From assembly GCF_913776565.1 (NCBI RefSeq), contig NZ_CAJYPF010000246.1:1-34281 (forward strand): 34,281 nt of DNA, read 5' to 3'. The notes under the pieces are model-generated. The model was not told the origin of the DNA, made no database searches, and saw only the letters and a program-made list of their open reading frames with translations. The stretch is from an uncultured Microbacterium sp. (lineage in GTDB: Bacteria; Actinomycetota; Actinomycetes; Actinomycetales; Microbacteriaceae). Made by a program: the position numbers and the translations under genes. Shown here one piece after another: positions 17,332 to 26,040 of this stretch (position 1 is its first letter; the number at the start of each line of letters is the position of its first letter).

Positions 17332-18381
17332 ATGTCGCGTGTCGTGAAACTGGCCGTCATCCCCGGTGACGGCATCGGTCCCGAAGTCGTCACCGAAGCT
17401 GTCAAGGTGCTCGACGCCGTCACCGCCGCCTCCGGCGTGACGTTCGAGAAGACGCCCTTCTCGCTCGGCGCGGGACGCTACCTCGAGACCGGCGACACCC
17501 TCACCGACGACGACCTCGCCGCGATCGCCGCGCACGACGCGATCCTGCTCGGTGCGGTCGGGGGAGTGCCCGGCGACCCACGTCTCACGGACGCGAACAT
17601 CGAGCGCGGCCTGCTGCTGAAGCTGCGCTTCGAGCTCGACCACTACGTCAACCTGCGCCCCTCGAAGCTGTACCCCGGTGCCACGGGCCCCCTCGCCGAC
17701 CCCGGTGAGATCGACTTCGTCGTGGTCCGCGAGGGCACCGAGGGCCCCTACGTCGGCAACGGCGGGTCGATCCGTCGCGGCACCGCGCACGAGGTCGCCA
17801 ACGAGACCTCGGTGAACACGGCCTACGGCGTCGAGCGCGTCGTCCGCTACGCCTTCGCCCTCGCGGGCCGTCGTCGGCAGAAACTGACGCTCGTGCACAA
17901 GACGAACGTGCTCGTGCACGCGGGCGGGATGTACAAGCGGATCGTGGATGCCGTGGCATCCGAGTTCCCCGAGGTCGCCGTAGACTACCTGCACGTCGAC
18001 GCGGCAACCATCTTCCTGGTCACGAACCCGGGCCGCTTCGACGTGATCGTCACCGACAACCTCTTCGGCGACATCCTGACCGACCTGGCCGGCGCCGTCA
18101 CCGGTGGCATCGGTCTCGCCGCATCGGGCAACATCAACCCCGACGGCGCGTTCCCCTCGATGTTCGAGCCCGTGCACGGATCGGCGCCCGACATCGCGGG
18201 AAGCCAGAAGGCCGACCCCACGGCCGCGATCCTCTCCGTCGCCCTGCTGCTCGATCACCTCGGGCTCACCGACGAATCCGCCCGCGTCACCCGCGCGGTC
18301 GAAGACGACATCGCGAACCGCGACGGCCAGCGCACCACCGCGCAGATCGGCGACGCGATCGCCGCACGCGTCCAGGCGTAA
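17332..18381 (+). CDS. leuB: 3-isopropylmalate dehydrogenase
   Basis: A 349-residue NAD-dependent enzyme that makes 2-oxoisocaproate in leucine synthesis. Family marks are [11 protein letters not shown] at the start, the arginine-containing LRPSKLYPG substrate region, VREGTEGPY, the lysine in [11 protein letters not shown], the metal aspartates in [13 protein letters not shown], and the nucleotide loop [12 protein letters not shown]. The ATG follows GAGGAGAG at good distance. It is followed by ilvE, so two branched-chain steps are kept together here, apart from ilvDBNC. leuA, leuC and leuD are not in the window. Confidence 0.95.
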   Translation: MSRVVKLAVIPGDGIGPEVVTEAVKVLDAVTAASGVTFEKTPFSLGAGRYLETGDTLTDDDLAAIAAHDAILLGAVGGVPGDPRLTDANIERGLLLKLRFELDHYVNLRPSKLYPGATGPLADPGEIDFVVVREGTEGPYVGNGGSIRRGTAHEVANETSVNTAYGVERVVRYAFALAGRRRQKLTLVHKTNVLVHAGGMYKRIVDAVASEFPEVAVDYLHVDAATIFLVTNPGRFDVIVTDNLFGDILTDLAGAVTGGIGLAASGNINPDGAFPSMFEPVHGSAPDIAGSQKADPTAAILSVALLLDHLGLTDESARVTRAVEDDIANRDGQRTTAQIGDAIAARVQA

Positions 18382-18435
18382 CCTGGACCGATCGGCCCGT
18401 ATCGCCCCCGGCACACGAAGAGTTTTGGACCACAG

Positions 18436-19542
18436 ATGACCACGATCGACACCGACCCCGACACCGGACTCGACCCGCTCGAGTTCTCGGTCACCCGCAA
18501 CCTCGCCGCCAAGAACGCGGCCGAGCGCGACGCCATCCTCGCCAGCCCCGGTTTCGGGCAGAACTTCACCGACCACATGGTCGACATCTGCTGGTCGGTC
18601 CGCGGTGGCTGGCACCGACCGCGCGTCTCGCCCTACGGCCCGATCTCGCTCGACCCCGCCGCGGCGGTCCTGCACTACGGGCAGGAGATCTTCGAGGGCA
18701 TCAAGGCCTACCGCCACGCCGACGGATCGGTGCACACCTTCCGCCCCGACCAGAACGGGCGTCGCCTGCAGCGCTCCGCGCGCCGTCTCGCGCTGCCCGA
18801 ACTGCCCGTGCCGTACTTCCTGCAGTCGCTGCGCGAGCTCATCGCCGTCGACGGAGCGTGGGTGCCGTCGGGCGACGACCAGAGCCTCTACCTGCGGCCC
18901 TTCATGTTCGCGAAAGAGGCGTTCCTCGGCGTGCGCCCCGCGCACAAGGTGGCGTACTACCTCATCGCCAGCCCCGCGGGCGCCTACTTCAAGGGCGGCG
19001 TGAAGCCGGTGTCGATCTGGCTCAGCGAGGACTACTCGCGCGCCGGCAAGGGCGGCACGGGCGCGGCCAAGACCGGCGGCAACTACGCCGCCAGCCTGCT
19101 GCCCCAGTCCGAGGCGTACGAGAACGAGTGCGACCAGGTCGTCTTCCTCGACCAGGACCGCAACGTCGAAGAGCTCGGCGGCATGAACGTCGTCTTCGTC
19201 TACAGGGACGGCACGATCGTCACCCCGCAGTCGGACTCGATCCTCGAGGGCATCACGCGCGACTCGCTGCTGCAGCTCGCCCGCGACCGCGGCCACCACG
19301 TCGAGGGCCGTAACGTCTCGCTGGACGAGTGGCGTCAGGGCGTGGCATCCGGAGACATCGTCGAGGTGTTCGCGTGCGGTACCGCCGCCGTGGTCACTCC
19401 GATCGGCACGCTCAAGGGTCGTGACTTCATCGACGAGCAGCCCACCGGCACCCTCGCACTCGAGCTCCGCCAGGAGCTCACCGACATCCAGTACGGCCGC
19501 GCCGAGGACAAGCACGGCTGGCTGTACCGCCTGGACGCGTAA
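18436..19542 (+). CDS. ilvE: Branched-chain amino acid aminotransferase
   Basis: A 368-residue fold-type IV PLP enzyme that performs the last step for valine, leucine and isoleucine. The PLP lysine is K212 in GAAKTGGNYAAS. Other marks are the FEGIKAYR segment, YLRPFMFAKEAFLGV, the glutamate-containing ELGGMNVVFV, and the phosphate-binding region FACGTAAVVTPIG. It sits 54 nt behind leuB with a modest GAAGAG ribosome site. A hairpin follows the stop. The length is normal for the longer BCAT subgroup of actinobacteria. Confidence 0.95.
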   Translation: MTTIDTDPDTGLDPLEFSVTRNLAAKNAAERDAILASPGFGQNFTDHMVDICWSVRGGWHRPRVSPYGPISLDPAAAVLHYGQEIFEGIKAYRHADGSVHTFRPDQNGRRLQRSARRLALPELPVPYFLQSLRELIAVDGAWVPSGDDQSLYLRPFMFAKEAFLGVRPAHKVAYYLIASPAGAYFKGGVKPVSIWLSEDYSRAGKGGTGAAKTGGNYAASLLPQSEAYENECDQVVFLDQDRNVEELGGMNVVFVYRDGTIVTPQSDSILEGITRDSLLQLARDRGHHVEGRNVSLDEWRQGVASGDIVEVFACGTAAVVTPIGTLKGRDFIDEQPTGTLALELRQELTDIQYGRAEDKHGWLYRLDA

Positions 19543-19559
19543 GGCGCGTTGCGACACGA

Positions 19560-19584
19560 GGGGCTCCCGGATGCCGGGGGCCCC
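19560..19584 (+). terminator. Terminator hairpin after ilvE
   Basis: GGGGCTCCCGG (19560-19570) pairs with CCGGGGGCCCC (19574-19584), with one wobble and an ATG triloop, followed by TTCGTCGTT. The loop and arm contain GGATGCC. It starts 18 nt after the ilvE stop. Confidence 0.75.
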
Positions 19585-19676
19585 TTCGTCGTTCGCGGGC
19601 GTGTCGTTGCGGCGGCGGGCGCGTGCCGTCATCGGGGGGATCTGGGCGTTGCCGTCGCCGTGTCGGAGCCCCCGGA

Positions 19677-19682
19677 TAGGCT
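19677..19682 (+). promoter_or_regulatory. -10 box TAGGCT of the FAH-family gene
   Basis: TAGGCT ends 6 nt before the GTG at 19689, and no Shine-Dalgarno sequence is present, so a leaderless transcript is likely. Confidence 0.55.
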
Positions 19683-19688
19683 GGCCGG

Positions 19689-20456
19689 GTGAAGATCGCT
19701 CGGTTCAGCCACCAGGACGCCCTCCGCTACGGCATCGTCGACGACGACCACCTCGTCGTTCTCGAGGGCGACCCCATGTTCGCCGGATTCGACACGACCG
19801 GTGAGCGCATCCCGCTCTCCGAGGTCGCGTTGCTGGCGCCCGTCATCCCACGCTCCAAGGTCGTCTGCATCGGCAAGAACTACCGCGATCACGCCGCCGA
19901 GATGGGCGGCGAGGCCCCCGACGAGCCGCTGATGTTCCTCAAGCCGAACACCTCGGTGATCGGTCCGAACGACGCGATCGTGCGTCCCACGCGCCTCAGC
20001 GAGCAGACCGACTACGAGGGGGAGCTCGCCGTCGTCATCGGACGCATCGCCAAGAACGTCCCGGCCGAGCGCGCGGGCGAGTACATCTTCGGCTACACCG
20101 TCGCCAACGACGTCACCGCGCGCGACCTGCAGCGCAGCGACGGCCAGTGGTCGCGCGCAAAGGGTTTCGACACGTTCTGCCCGGTCGGACCCGTCATCGA
20201 GACGGACCTCGACCTCGGCACGGCCCGCATCGTCACCCGGGTGAACGGCGAGGTCCGCCAGGACGGACCCGTCTCCGACATGGTCCACGACATCCCCGCC
20301 CTCGTCGCGTACGCGAGCGCGGTGTTCACCCTCTTGCCGGGGGACCTGATCCTCACCGGCACCCCGGCCGGTATCGGTTCGTTCGGCGCGGGCGACGTCG
20401 TCGAGGTCGAGATCGACGGCATCGGGGTGCTGCGCAACACCGCGCGCGATGCCTGA
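19689..20456 (+). CDS. Fumarylacetoacetate hydrolase family protein
   Basis: A 255-residue member of the FAH superfamily, with the C-terminal metal-dependent hydrolase/isomerase fold. Visible marks are VVCIGKNYRDHAAEMG, the acidic metal ligands in DYEGELAVVIG, FGYTVANDVTARDLQ, the KGFDTFCPVGP loop, and the closing LTGTPAGIG. Members of this size include acylpyruvate hydrolases, oxaloacetate decarboxylases and hydroxyhepta-diene-dioate isomerases. The sequence does not decide between them. The gene starts with a leaderless GTG and overlaps the following MFS gene by 8 nt. Transport and hydrolysis may therefore be linked, but no aromatic-pathway genes are next to it. Confidence 0.88.
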   Translation: MKIARFSHQDALRYGIVDDDHLVVLEGDPMFAGFDTTGERIPLSEVALLAPVIPRSKVVCIGKNYRDHAAEMGGEAPDEPLMFLKPNTSVIGPNDAIVRPTRLSEQTDYEGELAVVIGRIAKNVPAERAGEYIFGYTVANDVTARDLQRSDGQWSRAKGFDTFCPVGPVIETDLDLGTARIVTRVNGEVRQDGPVSDMVHDIPALVAYASAVFTLLPGDLILTGTPAGIGSFGAGDVVEVEIDGIGVLRNTARDA

Positions 20457-21705
20457 CCTCGTCGCGCCGGCGGGCGTCGACCTCGTCGCCACACAGCGCC
20501 GCACCGTGCGCGTGCTGGCGGCGGGTCAGGTGCTCACCGGCGTGGCCTTCGGTGCGACGCTGTCGCTCGGCGCCCTGCTCGCCGCGGACCTCTCGGGGAA
20601 CGAGGCGCTCTCGGGATTCGCGACCGCCGCCGTCACGCTGGGTGCGGCGCTCACCGCGATTCCGCTGGCGCGCTTGGCCGGTCGACGGGGTCGGCGGTTC
20701 GCGCTCACGACGGGGAATCTCGCCGCCCTCGTCGGTATCGTCGTCGTCATCGCGGCCGCGGCGACCCGCCTGTTCCCGCTGCTGCTCGCCGGAATCGCGC
20801 TCATCGGCGCCGGCAACGCGGGAACCCTCCAGTCCCGGTTCGCCGCGACCGATCTGGCGCCCACCGCGCGGCGCGGGCGCGACCTGGCGACGGTCGTGTG
20901 GGCCACCACGGTCGGAGGCGTGGTCGGTCCGCTGCTCCTGGCTCCGGGCGAACTCCTCGGAGCCGGCATCGGGATGCCGCGCCTCACCGGCGCGTACCTC
21001 TTCTCGTTCGCCGCGCAGGCGTGCGCCTTCGCGCTGTACACGTTCGTGCTGCGGCCCGACCCCCTGCTGCTCGCCCAGCGCCTGGACCGGGAGGGCACGG
21101 CATCCACCCCCGTCGCTGTGCACGCCGATCGTCCTGCGCTCGCGCGGTTCGCGATGTTCGCCGTTGCCGCGTCCCACGTCACGATGGCCTCGGTGATGGC
21201 GATGACGCCGGTGCACCTGTCGCACATCGTGGCCCCGGATGCCGTGACCGCCACCGTCGGCGTCACGATCGCACTGCACGTCTTCGGCATGTACGGACTC
21301 TCGCCCGTCTTCGGTCTGCTCGCGGACCGATGGGGACGCGTGTCCGTCATCGTGCTCGGGCAGGTGCTGCTGGTGATCTCGCTCGTCGTCGCCGCGGTTT
21401 TCGCGGACGCGCAGGCCGGGGTGCTCGTGGCGCTGGTGCTGCTGGGTTTGGGATGGAGCGCAGCGACGGTGGCCGGGTCGGCGCTGCTGACCGAGGCGAC
21501 GCCGCTGGCCGCCCGGCCGCGTCGGCAGGGTCGCAGCGACACGCTGATGACCGCGTGCGCCGCGGCCGGGTCGGTGCTCGCCGGGATCATCCTCGGCCTC
21601 GCGGGATACGCGGGCCTCGCGCTGTGGGCGCTCGTCCCGGTAGCGGTGGTGTGCCTCGGCGCGGCAGCGGTCGCCCGCGCGTCACTTCCGGTCACCCGCG
21701 CCTAG
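20449..21705 (+). CDS. MFS transporter, 12-segment type
   Basis: A 418-residue major facilitator protein. Two six-segment halves are separated by a loop near residues 200-225. Motif A-like loops are LAGRRGRRFALTTG in the first half and LLADRWGRVSVI in the second. Its ATG lies inside the last codons of the FAH-family gene, giving an 8-nt overlap, so it is translated from the same mRNA. No nearby regulator is specific to it. The substrate is unknown: the overlap suggests a compound related to the FAH-family enzyme, though drug export is also possible. The closing LPVTRA tail ends 41 nt before the convergent aminotransferase gene. Confidence 0.88.
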   Translation: MPDLVAPAGVDLVATQRRTVRVLAAGQVLTGVAFGATLSLGALLAADLSGNEALSGFATAAVTLGAALTAIPLARLAGRRGRRFALTTGNLAALVGIVVVIAAAATRLFPLLLAGIALIGAGNAGTLQSRFAATDLAPTARRGRDLATVVWATTVGGVVGPLLLAPGELLGAGIGMPRLTGAYLFSFAAQACAFALYTFVLRPDPLLLAQRLDREGTASTPVAVHADRPALARFAMFAVAASHVTMASVMAMTPVHLSHIVAPDAVTATVGVTIALHVFGMYGLSPVFGLLADRWGRVSVIVLGQVLLVISLVVAAVFADAQAGVLVALVLLGLGWSAATVAGSALLTEATPLAARPRRQGRSDTLMTACAAAGSVLAGIILGLAGYAGLALWALVPVAVVCLGAAAVARASLPVTRA

Positions 21706-21746
21706 GCGATTCGCGCCACGGCAGTCCGGCGAGAGGTGGGTGCGCC

Positions 21747-22835
21747 TCAGATCGCGTAGACCAGGCCGTCGAAGGCCGACAGGTCGTCCCCGCCGCGCAC
21801 GCCGAGCGCGTGGAGGGCGCGGTCGACGTCCAGTTCGTCGTTGAACACGTGGAAGGCCACCCGCGCCCGCCCGGCGCGACCCGACGCCGTGATCCCGTGG
21901 GCGGTGAGCTGAGCGAGGGCTTCGCCCGTGGCATCCGGCCAGGTGACGATGGCCGAGGGGCGGTCGGGGTGAGCCAGGCCGAGACCGTCGCGGAAGCGAG
22001 CGGCCAGAGCCGTGGTGTGCGCGTAGGTCGCGGTGATGTCGGCATCGGCGAACAGGGCCAGGGCGGGGGCCGCCCCGATGAACGCCTGCCATGCCGGCGA
22101 CACGTCGAATCGACGCGCGTCCGACGCGAGCACGCCGCCCGTGCCGTAGCAGGACGACCACGGGTCGTCGCCGCTGTACCAGCCGGCCTGCACGGGCCGG
22201 ATCTCGCGCGCGAACGCGGCCGAGACGGTCAGGAACGACACGCCCCGCGGGCAGCACAACCACTTGTAGGCATGGCATACGGTGGCGTCGAACATCGTCG
22301 CGTCGACGGGCAGCCATCCGGCGGCCTGGGTCAGGTCGACGAGGGTGCGGGCTCCGGCCCGAGCGGCGGCGGCGGCGATGCGCATCGCGTCGGCCACCTC
22401 GCCGGTCGCCGACTGCACGAGCGAGAACGCGACGAGCCAGGTGTCGGGCGACACCGCGTCGGCGAGCTCGTGCAGGGGAGCGGTACGCAGGCGGATGCCG
22501 CGCCCGGCGTGCGCGAACGGCGCCACGAGCGACGAGAAGTCCCCTTCGGCGCACAGCACCTCGGCGCCGTCGGGGACCGAGGCGGCGATGAGCGCGACCT
22601 GCACGGACGTCTGCGAGCCGATCGCGACGTCGCCGACCGGTGCGCTGACGAGGCGGGCGTACGACGCCCGCGCCTCTTCGACGGCCTGCGAGGCCGCCAC
22701 GACGTCGGGTCGACCGGATGCCGCGGCCTCGAGGTCGGCGCGGACGGCGCGGACCGTCGCTCGGGACGGCAGGCCGAGGGTGCAGGCGGCGAGGTAGTCG
22801 CGGCCGCCGGCGAAGTGCGTGGCGAGGCTGCTCAT
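21747..22835 (-). CDS. Class V aminotransferase (PLP enzyme), function unknown
   Basis: A 362-residue fold-type I PLP protein of the class V group, which includes cysteine desulfurases, kynureninases and isopenicillin-N epimerase relatives. The PLP lysine is K191 in HAYKWLCCPRG, and the pyridine-nitrogen aspartate is D167 in LVDLTQAAGW. The loop HAYKWL is usual for kynureninase- or epimerase-like members rather than cysteine desulfurases, and I see no desulfurase active-site cysteine loop. The gene is divergent from a LysR regulator over an 80-nt control region, so the regulator probably controls it. The substrate cannot be read from the sequence. Confidence 0.85.
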   Translation of the reverse strand: MSSLATHFAGGRDYLAACTLGLPSRATVRAVRADLEAAASGRPDVVAASQAVEEARASYARLVSAPVGDVAIGSQTSVQVALIAASVPDGAEVLCAEGDFSSLVAPFAHAGRGIRLRTAPLHELADAVSPDTWLVAFSLVQSATGEVADAMRIAAAAARAGARTLVDLTQAAGWLPVDATMFDATVCHAYKWLCCPRGVSFLTVSAAFAREIRPVQAGWYSGDDPWSSCYGTGGVLASDARRFDVSPAWQAFIGAAPALALFADADITATYAHTTALAARFRDGLGLAHPDRPSAIVTWPDATGEALAQLTAHGITASGRAGRARVAFHVFNDELDVDRALHALGVRGGDDLSAFDGLVYAI

Positions 22836-22915
22836 GGAACCAGGGTCTCGCCCTCACGTGTATTGCACTAGAGCAGGTGTTGCATGAGATGCATTCGATC
22901 TGCTTATGTGTGGGC
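22836..22915. promoter_or_regulatory. Divergent control region with palindrome TGCAT-GAG-ATGCA
   Basis: The 80 nt between the aminotransferase and LysR starts are less GC-rich than the surroundings. They hold a perfect 5-3-5 palindrome, TGCATGAGATGCA, at 22881-22893. The direct repeat TTGCA occurs at 22863-22867 and 22880-22884. TTATGT at 22904-22909, 6 nt before the LysR GTG, may be its -10 box. Symmetry and position fit a LysR-type site. Confidence 0.55.
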
Positions 22916-23866
22916 GTGAGCGAAACGGAAGACGGGCTCGACGCCCACGGCCTGCGCGTCGTCAAGGCGATCGCCGACACCGGCTCGATCACCGCCGCCG
23001 CCCGCGCCCTGGGCTACAGCCAACCCGCGGTGAGTCAGCAACTGCGGCGACTGGAACAGCGCGCCGGGCTGCCGATCGTCGAGCGCATCGGTCGCGGCGT
23101 CCGACTGACCGAGGCCGGACGCGTCCTCGCGCGCCACGCCGCGACCGTCACCACCGCGCTCGACGCCGCCGCCGGCGACCTCGCCGAACTGCGGGGCCTG
23201 CGCGCCGGTCGCGTGCGCATCGCGGCATTCCCCTCGGCCTCGTCGACCGTCGTGCCGCGCGTGATCGCGGCCGTGACCGCCCGTCGGCCCGGCGTCTCGA
23301 TCAGCTTCGTCGAGGCGGAGCCGCCCGAGGCGATCGCCGCCGTGCGCGAGGACCGCGCCGACATCGCCCTCATCTACAGCTACCCCGGCGATCGCCGCGA
23401 ACAGCTGACGCAGGCGGCCGCGGGGCTGTCGGTGCGCCACCTCGCGGACGACGACACGGTCGTCGTGGTCCCCGCGGAGCACCCCGCGGCATCCCACGAT
23501 CCCATCGACCTGTCGCAATTGGCGGGGGAGCGCTGGATCGCCGGGTGCCCGCAGTGCCGGGGTCACCTGCTCGAGGCGTGCGGGCGCGCCGGTTTCACGC
23601 CCGACATCGCCTTCGAGACCGACAACTACATCGCCGTCGAGAACCTGGTCGCCCTCGGCGTCGGGATGGCGATCCTGCCGCGGATGGCCGTGGCATCCCT
23701 GCCCCTTCCGGCGGGGATCGCGGCGCCGCGCCTGCCCGCCGCCGAGTCGCGCACGCTGCATGTGGTCACCGCCCGCGGAGCCGAGCACGTCCCCGCCGTC
23801 GGCGCCGCCCTCGACGTGGTCGGCGACGTGCTGGCCGACCACGGGCGTGTCGGCGCCCGCCGGTAG
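22916..23866 (+). CDS. LysR-family transcriptional regulator
   Basis: A 316-residue LysR-type protein. The N-terminal winged HTH includes [25 protein letters not shown], followed by the linker helix and a periplasmic-binding-protein-like effector domain from about residue 95. It is divergent from the class V aminotransferase and probably regulates it. I prefer GTG 22916, 6 nt after a TTATGT box; an ATG at 22889 in the same frame would start inside the palindrome. The effector domain has an unusual [17 protein letters not shown] segment with three cysteines, which might sense redox state or metal. Its stop codon lies within the gltX -10 box. Confidence 0.88.
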   Translation: MSETEDGLDAHGLRVVKAIADTGSITAAARALGYSQPAVSQQLRRLEQRAGLPIVERIGRGVRLTEAGRVLARHAATVTTALDAAAGDLAELRGLRAGRVRIAAFPSASSTVVPRVIAAVTARRPGVSISFVEAEPPEAIAAVREDRADIALIYSYPGDRREQLTQAAAGLSVRHLADDDTVVVVPAEHPAASHDPIDLSQLAGERWIAGCPQCRGHLLEACGRAGFTPDIAFETDNYIAVENLVALGVGMAILPRMAVASLPLPAGIAAPRLPAAESRTLHVVTARGAEHVPAVGAALDVVGDVLADHGRVGARR

Positions 23867-23869
23867 GAT
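23864..23869 (+). promoter_or_regulatory. gltX -10 box TAGGAT overlapping the lysR stop codon
   Basis: TAGGAT begins with the TAG stop of the LysR gene (23864-23866) and ends 7 nt before the gltX ATG at 23877. The transcript would be leaderless, although GAGGGG directly before the ATG could also act as a ribosome site on read-through mRNA. Confidence 0.5.
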
Positions 23870-23876
23870 CGAGGGG

Positions 23877-25385
23877 ATGTCTGCCACGCCCGATCCCCGC
23901 ACCACGACCGCCTCCGGCGCCGACGTTCGCGTCCGGTTCTGCCCGTCACCGACGGGCCTGCCGCACGTCGGCCTGATCCGCACCGTCCTGTTCAACTGGG
24001 CGTACGCCCGGCACAACGGCGGAAAGCTCGTCTTCCGCATCGAAGACACCGACGCCGCGCGCGACAGCGAAGAGAGCTACCAGCAGCTCCTCGACGCCCT
24101 GCGGTGGATGAACATCGACTGGGACGAGGGCGTCGAGGTCGGCGGCCCCCACGCTCCCTACCGTCAGTCGCAGCGGCACGACCTCTACCGCGAGGTGCTC
24201 GACAAGCTCGTCGCCGCAGGTGCCGTGTACGAGAGCTATTCGACCGCCGAAGAGATCGACGCCCGCAACGAGGCGAACGGTCGCGCCAAGCAGCTCGGCT
24301 ACGACAACTTCGACCGCGACCTCACCGACGAGCAGAAGGCCGCGTTCCGCGCCGAGGGACGCCAGCCCGCCTGGCGCCTGCGCGTGCCCGACCACGACCT
24401 CACCTACGTCGACCTCATCCGCGGCGAGGTCACCTTCCCGGCCGGATCGTTCCCCGACTTCGTGCTCGTGCGCGCCGGGGGAGTGCCGCTCTACCCGTTC
24501 GTGAATCCGGTCGACGACGCCCTGATGGGCATCACCCACGTCATCCGCGGCGAAGACCTCATGCCCTCCACGGCCCGCCAGCTCGCGCTGTACTCGGCTC
24601 TGGTGGATGCCGGCATCACCACGTTCATCCCGCGCTTCGGACACATGCCCCTCGTCCTCGGCGAGACCGGCAACAAGAAGCTGTCCAAGCGCGACCCGCA
24701 GGCCGACCTGTTCCTGCAGCGCGAGAAGGGCTTCATCCACGAGGGACTCCTCAACTACCTGTCGCTGCTCGGCTGGTCGCTCACGAGCGATCGCGACGTG
24801 TTCTCGCTCGACGAGATGATCGCCGCCTTCGACATCGCCGACGTCAATCCCAACCCGGCGCGCTTCGACCAGAAGAAGGCCGAGGCGATCAACGGCGACC
24901 ACATCCGCATGCTGGATGCCGACGACTTCGCCGCTCGGATCGTCCCCTACCTCGCGGGTGCCGGTCTGATCGCCGAGCAGCCCTCGGACGCGCACCGCGC
25001 GATCATCGCGCAGGCCGCGCCCCTCGTGCAGGAGCGCGTACAGCTGCTCGGCGAGGTCCCGGGCATGCTCGGCTTCCTGTTCGTCTCGGACGTGACGTAC
25101 GCCGAGGACGCGCTCAAGGGGCTGCCCGCGAACGCCGCCGAGGTGCTCACGGCATCCATCCGTGCGCTGGAGGGCGTCGACGACTTCAGCGCCGCGGGCG
25201 TTCAGGCCGCCCTGTCGACCGCACTGGTGGACGAGCTCGGCCTCAAGCCCCGCGTCGCCTACGGTCCGCCGCGCGTCGCGCTGACCGGGCGTCGCGTGTC
25301 GCCGCCCCTGTTCGAGTCGATGGAGCTGCTCGGCAAGGCCGAGACCCTGCGCCGCCTCGACGCGCTGGTGCGGCACCTGGGCTGA
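23877..25385 (+). CDS. gltX: Glutamyl-tRNA synthetase
   Basis: A 502-residue class I aminoacyl-tRNA synthetase that charges tRNA with glutamate. The HIGH-type signature is [13 protein letters not shown] near residue 23, and the KMSKS-type loop is KLSKRD. Between them is the expected [15 protein letters not shown] stretch. The C-terminal anticodon-binding helical domain is present at full length. I chose ATG 23877 rather than upstream in-frame ATGs inside the LysR gene. In many actinobacteria this enzyme also mischarges tRNA-Gln, corrected by GatCAB. tRNA-Gln lies immediately downstream here and tRNA-Glu at the window's right end. A terminator hairpin follows. Confidence 0.96.
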   Translation: MSATPDPRTTTASGADVRVRFCPSPTGLPHVGLIRTVLFNWAYARHNGGKLVFRIEDTDAARDSEESYQQLLDALRWMNIDWDEGVEVGGPHAPYRQSQRHDLYREVLDKLVAAGAVYESYSTAEEIDARNEANGRAKQLGYDNFDRDLTDEQKAAFRAEGRQPAWRLRVPDHDLTYVDLIRGEVTFPAGSFPDFVLVRAGGVPLYPFVNPVDDALMGITHVIRGEDLMPSTARQLALYSALVDAGITTFIPRFGHMPLVLGETGNKKLSKRDPQADLFLQREKGFIHEGLLNYLSLLGWSLTSDRDVFSLDEMIAAFDIADVNPNPARFDQKKAEAINGDHIRMLDADDFAARIVPYLAGAGLIAEQPSDAHRAIIAQAAPLVQERVQLLGEVPGMLGFLFVSDVTYAEDALKGLPANAAEVLTASIRALEGVDDFSAAGVQAALSTALVDELGLKPRVAYGPPRVALTGRRVSPPLFESMELLGKAETLRRLDALVRHLG

Positions 25386-25397
25386 CGGTTCCGTCGT

Positions 25398-25430
25398 GAT
25401 CCCCGTCTCTCCGTGTGGAGGGCGGGGATC
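25398..25430 (+). terminator. Terminator hairpin after gltX
   Basis: GATCCCCGTCTCTCC and GGAGGGCGGGGATC pair around a GTGT loop with a small bulge. GCGTTTT follows, a partial T-tract. It starts 12 nt after the gltX stop. Confidence 0.8.
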
Positions 25431-25496
25431 GCGTTTTCCGGCGCGGAGGTGGCGGGTGCGGGACGCGCCCGGGACGCGCGGACCGGGTCGCCGGTT

Positions 25497-25524
25497 TTGC
25501 GCTCGGGCCCGTCTCGCGTAAGCT
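25497..25524 (+). promoter_or_regulatory. tRNA-Gln promoter TTGCGC-N16-TAAGCT
   Basis: The -35 TTGCGC (25497-25502) and -10 TAAGCT (25519-25524) have 16-nt spacing, and the tRNA starts 33 nt after the -10 box. The -35 context TTTTGCG is the same as at the tRNA-Glu promoter at the end of the window. Confidence 0.6.
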
Positions 25525-25557
25525 TGATCCTCGGCACGAGTTACGGCTCGAAGCCAT

Positions 25558-25629
25558 TGGGGTATGGTGTAATTGGCAACACGGCGGTTTCTGGTTCCGT
25601 TGTTCTTGGTTCGAGTCCAGGTACCCCAG
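25558..25629 (+). tRNA. tRNA-Gln (anticodon CTG)
   Basis: A 72-nt tRNA with a 7-bp acceptor stem (TGGGGTA with TACCCCA) and discriminator G. The D stem is GTGT/ACAC with loop AATTGGCA. The anticodon loop TTCTGGT carries CTG, and the T arm contains GGTTCGAGTCC. CCA is not encoded. The anticodon stem has a T-T pair next to the loop, as in other actinobacterial tRNA-Gln genes. Confidence 0.93.
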
Positions 25630-25636
25630 CTTGAGA

Positions 25637-25671
25637 AAAGCCCCGGTGATCGATCAGATCGCCGGGGCTTT
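25637..25671 (+). terminator. Terminator hairpin after tRNA-Gln
   Basis: AAAGCCCCGGTGATC pairs with GATCGCCGGGGCTTT around a 5-nt loop, with one wobble in a 15-bp stem. It begins 8 nt after the tRNA. The interval from here to 25830 holds no convincing gene apart from the promoter of the next ORF. Confidence 0.88.
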
Positions 25672-25818
25672 CGCCTTGTCCGCGCCGGACGCCGATCAGC
25701 GCGCAGTCGGGTCCCCCGGGCGCGGAGCGCCGTCGTCCTTCCCCCGCGCGGATGTGCCGCAAGAGCGGTGAGCAGCGACGAATCGCCGCCGGGGGAGCCG
25801 GGTGAGGCCGAACGGGCG

Positions 25819-25824
25819 CAGAAT
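25819..25824 (+). promoter_or_regulatory. -10 box CAGAAT of the 69-residue protein gene
   Basis: CAGAAT ends 6 nt before the ATG at 25831, the same spacing as other likely leaderless genes in the window. The first base deviates from TAnnnT. Confidence 0.4.
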
Positions 25825-25830
25825 GCCTGC

Positions 25831-26040
25831 ATGGGACTTTTCACGCAGCGACCCGAGGAGCCGAGCGAGTGGGCGGGACTGCCGGGCGAGCCCGTGCGGC
25901 CGCGCTCGCGCGCCGAGGAGCTTCCGGACGACGCGGCCCCCGAGGCTTCACCGGTGAGTCTGCTCGGCCTCGTGGACGCTCCGGTCACCTCGGTGCAGGT
26001 TCCCCTGCAGAGCGCTGAACCGCAGGGGTCCGCGGACTGA
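25831..26040 (+). CDS. 69-residue acidic protein of unknown function
   Basis: A short soluble protein starting MGLFTQRPEEPSEWAGLPGEP and continuing with an acidic middle (EELPDDAAPEAS) and a hydrophobic VSLLGLVDAPVTSVQV stretch. It has no signal peptide and no cysteine. The ATG is supported by a CAGAAT box 6 nt before it. The ordered tryptophan/proline start looks like a conserved motif, but I cannot name the family. A longer in-frame extension to 25573 would run through the tRNA and is rejected. Neighbours give no functional clue. Confidence 0.6.
   Translation: MGLFTQRPEEPSEWAGLPGEPVRPRSRAEELPDDAAPEASPVSLLGLVDAPVTSVQVPLQSAEPQGSAD

Noticed and set aside
21706..21746. Possible shared terminator between the second MFS gene and the aminotransferase gene
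   Set aside because: I found no stem longer than four pairs in the 41 nt.
25573..25830. N-terminal extension of the 69-residue protein
   Set aside because: The extension would translate through tRNA-Gln and its terminator.
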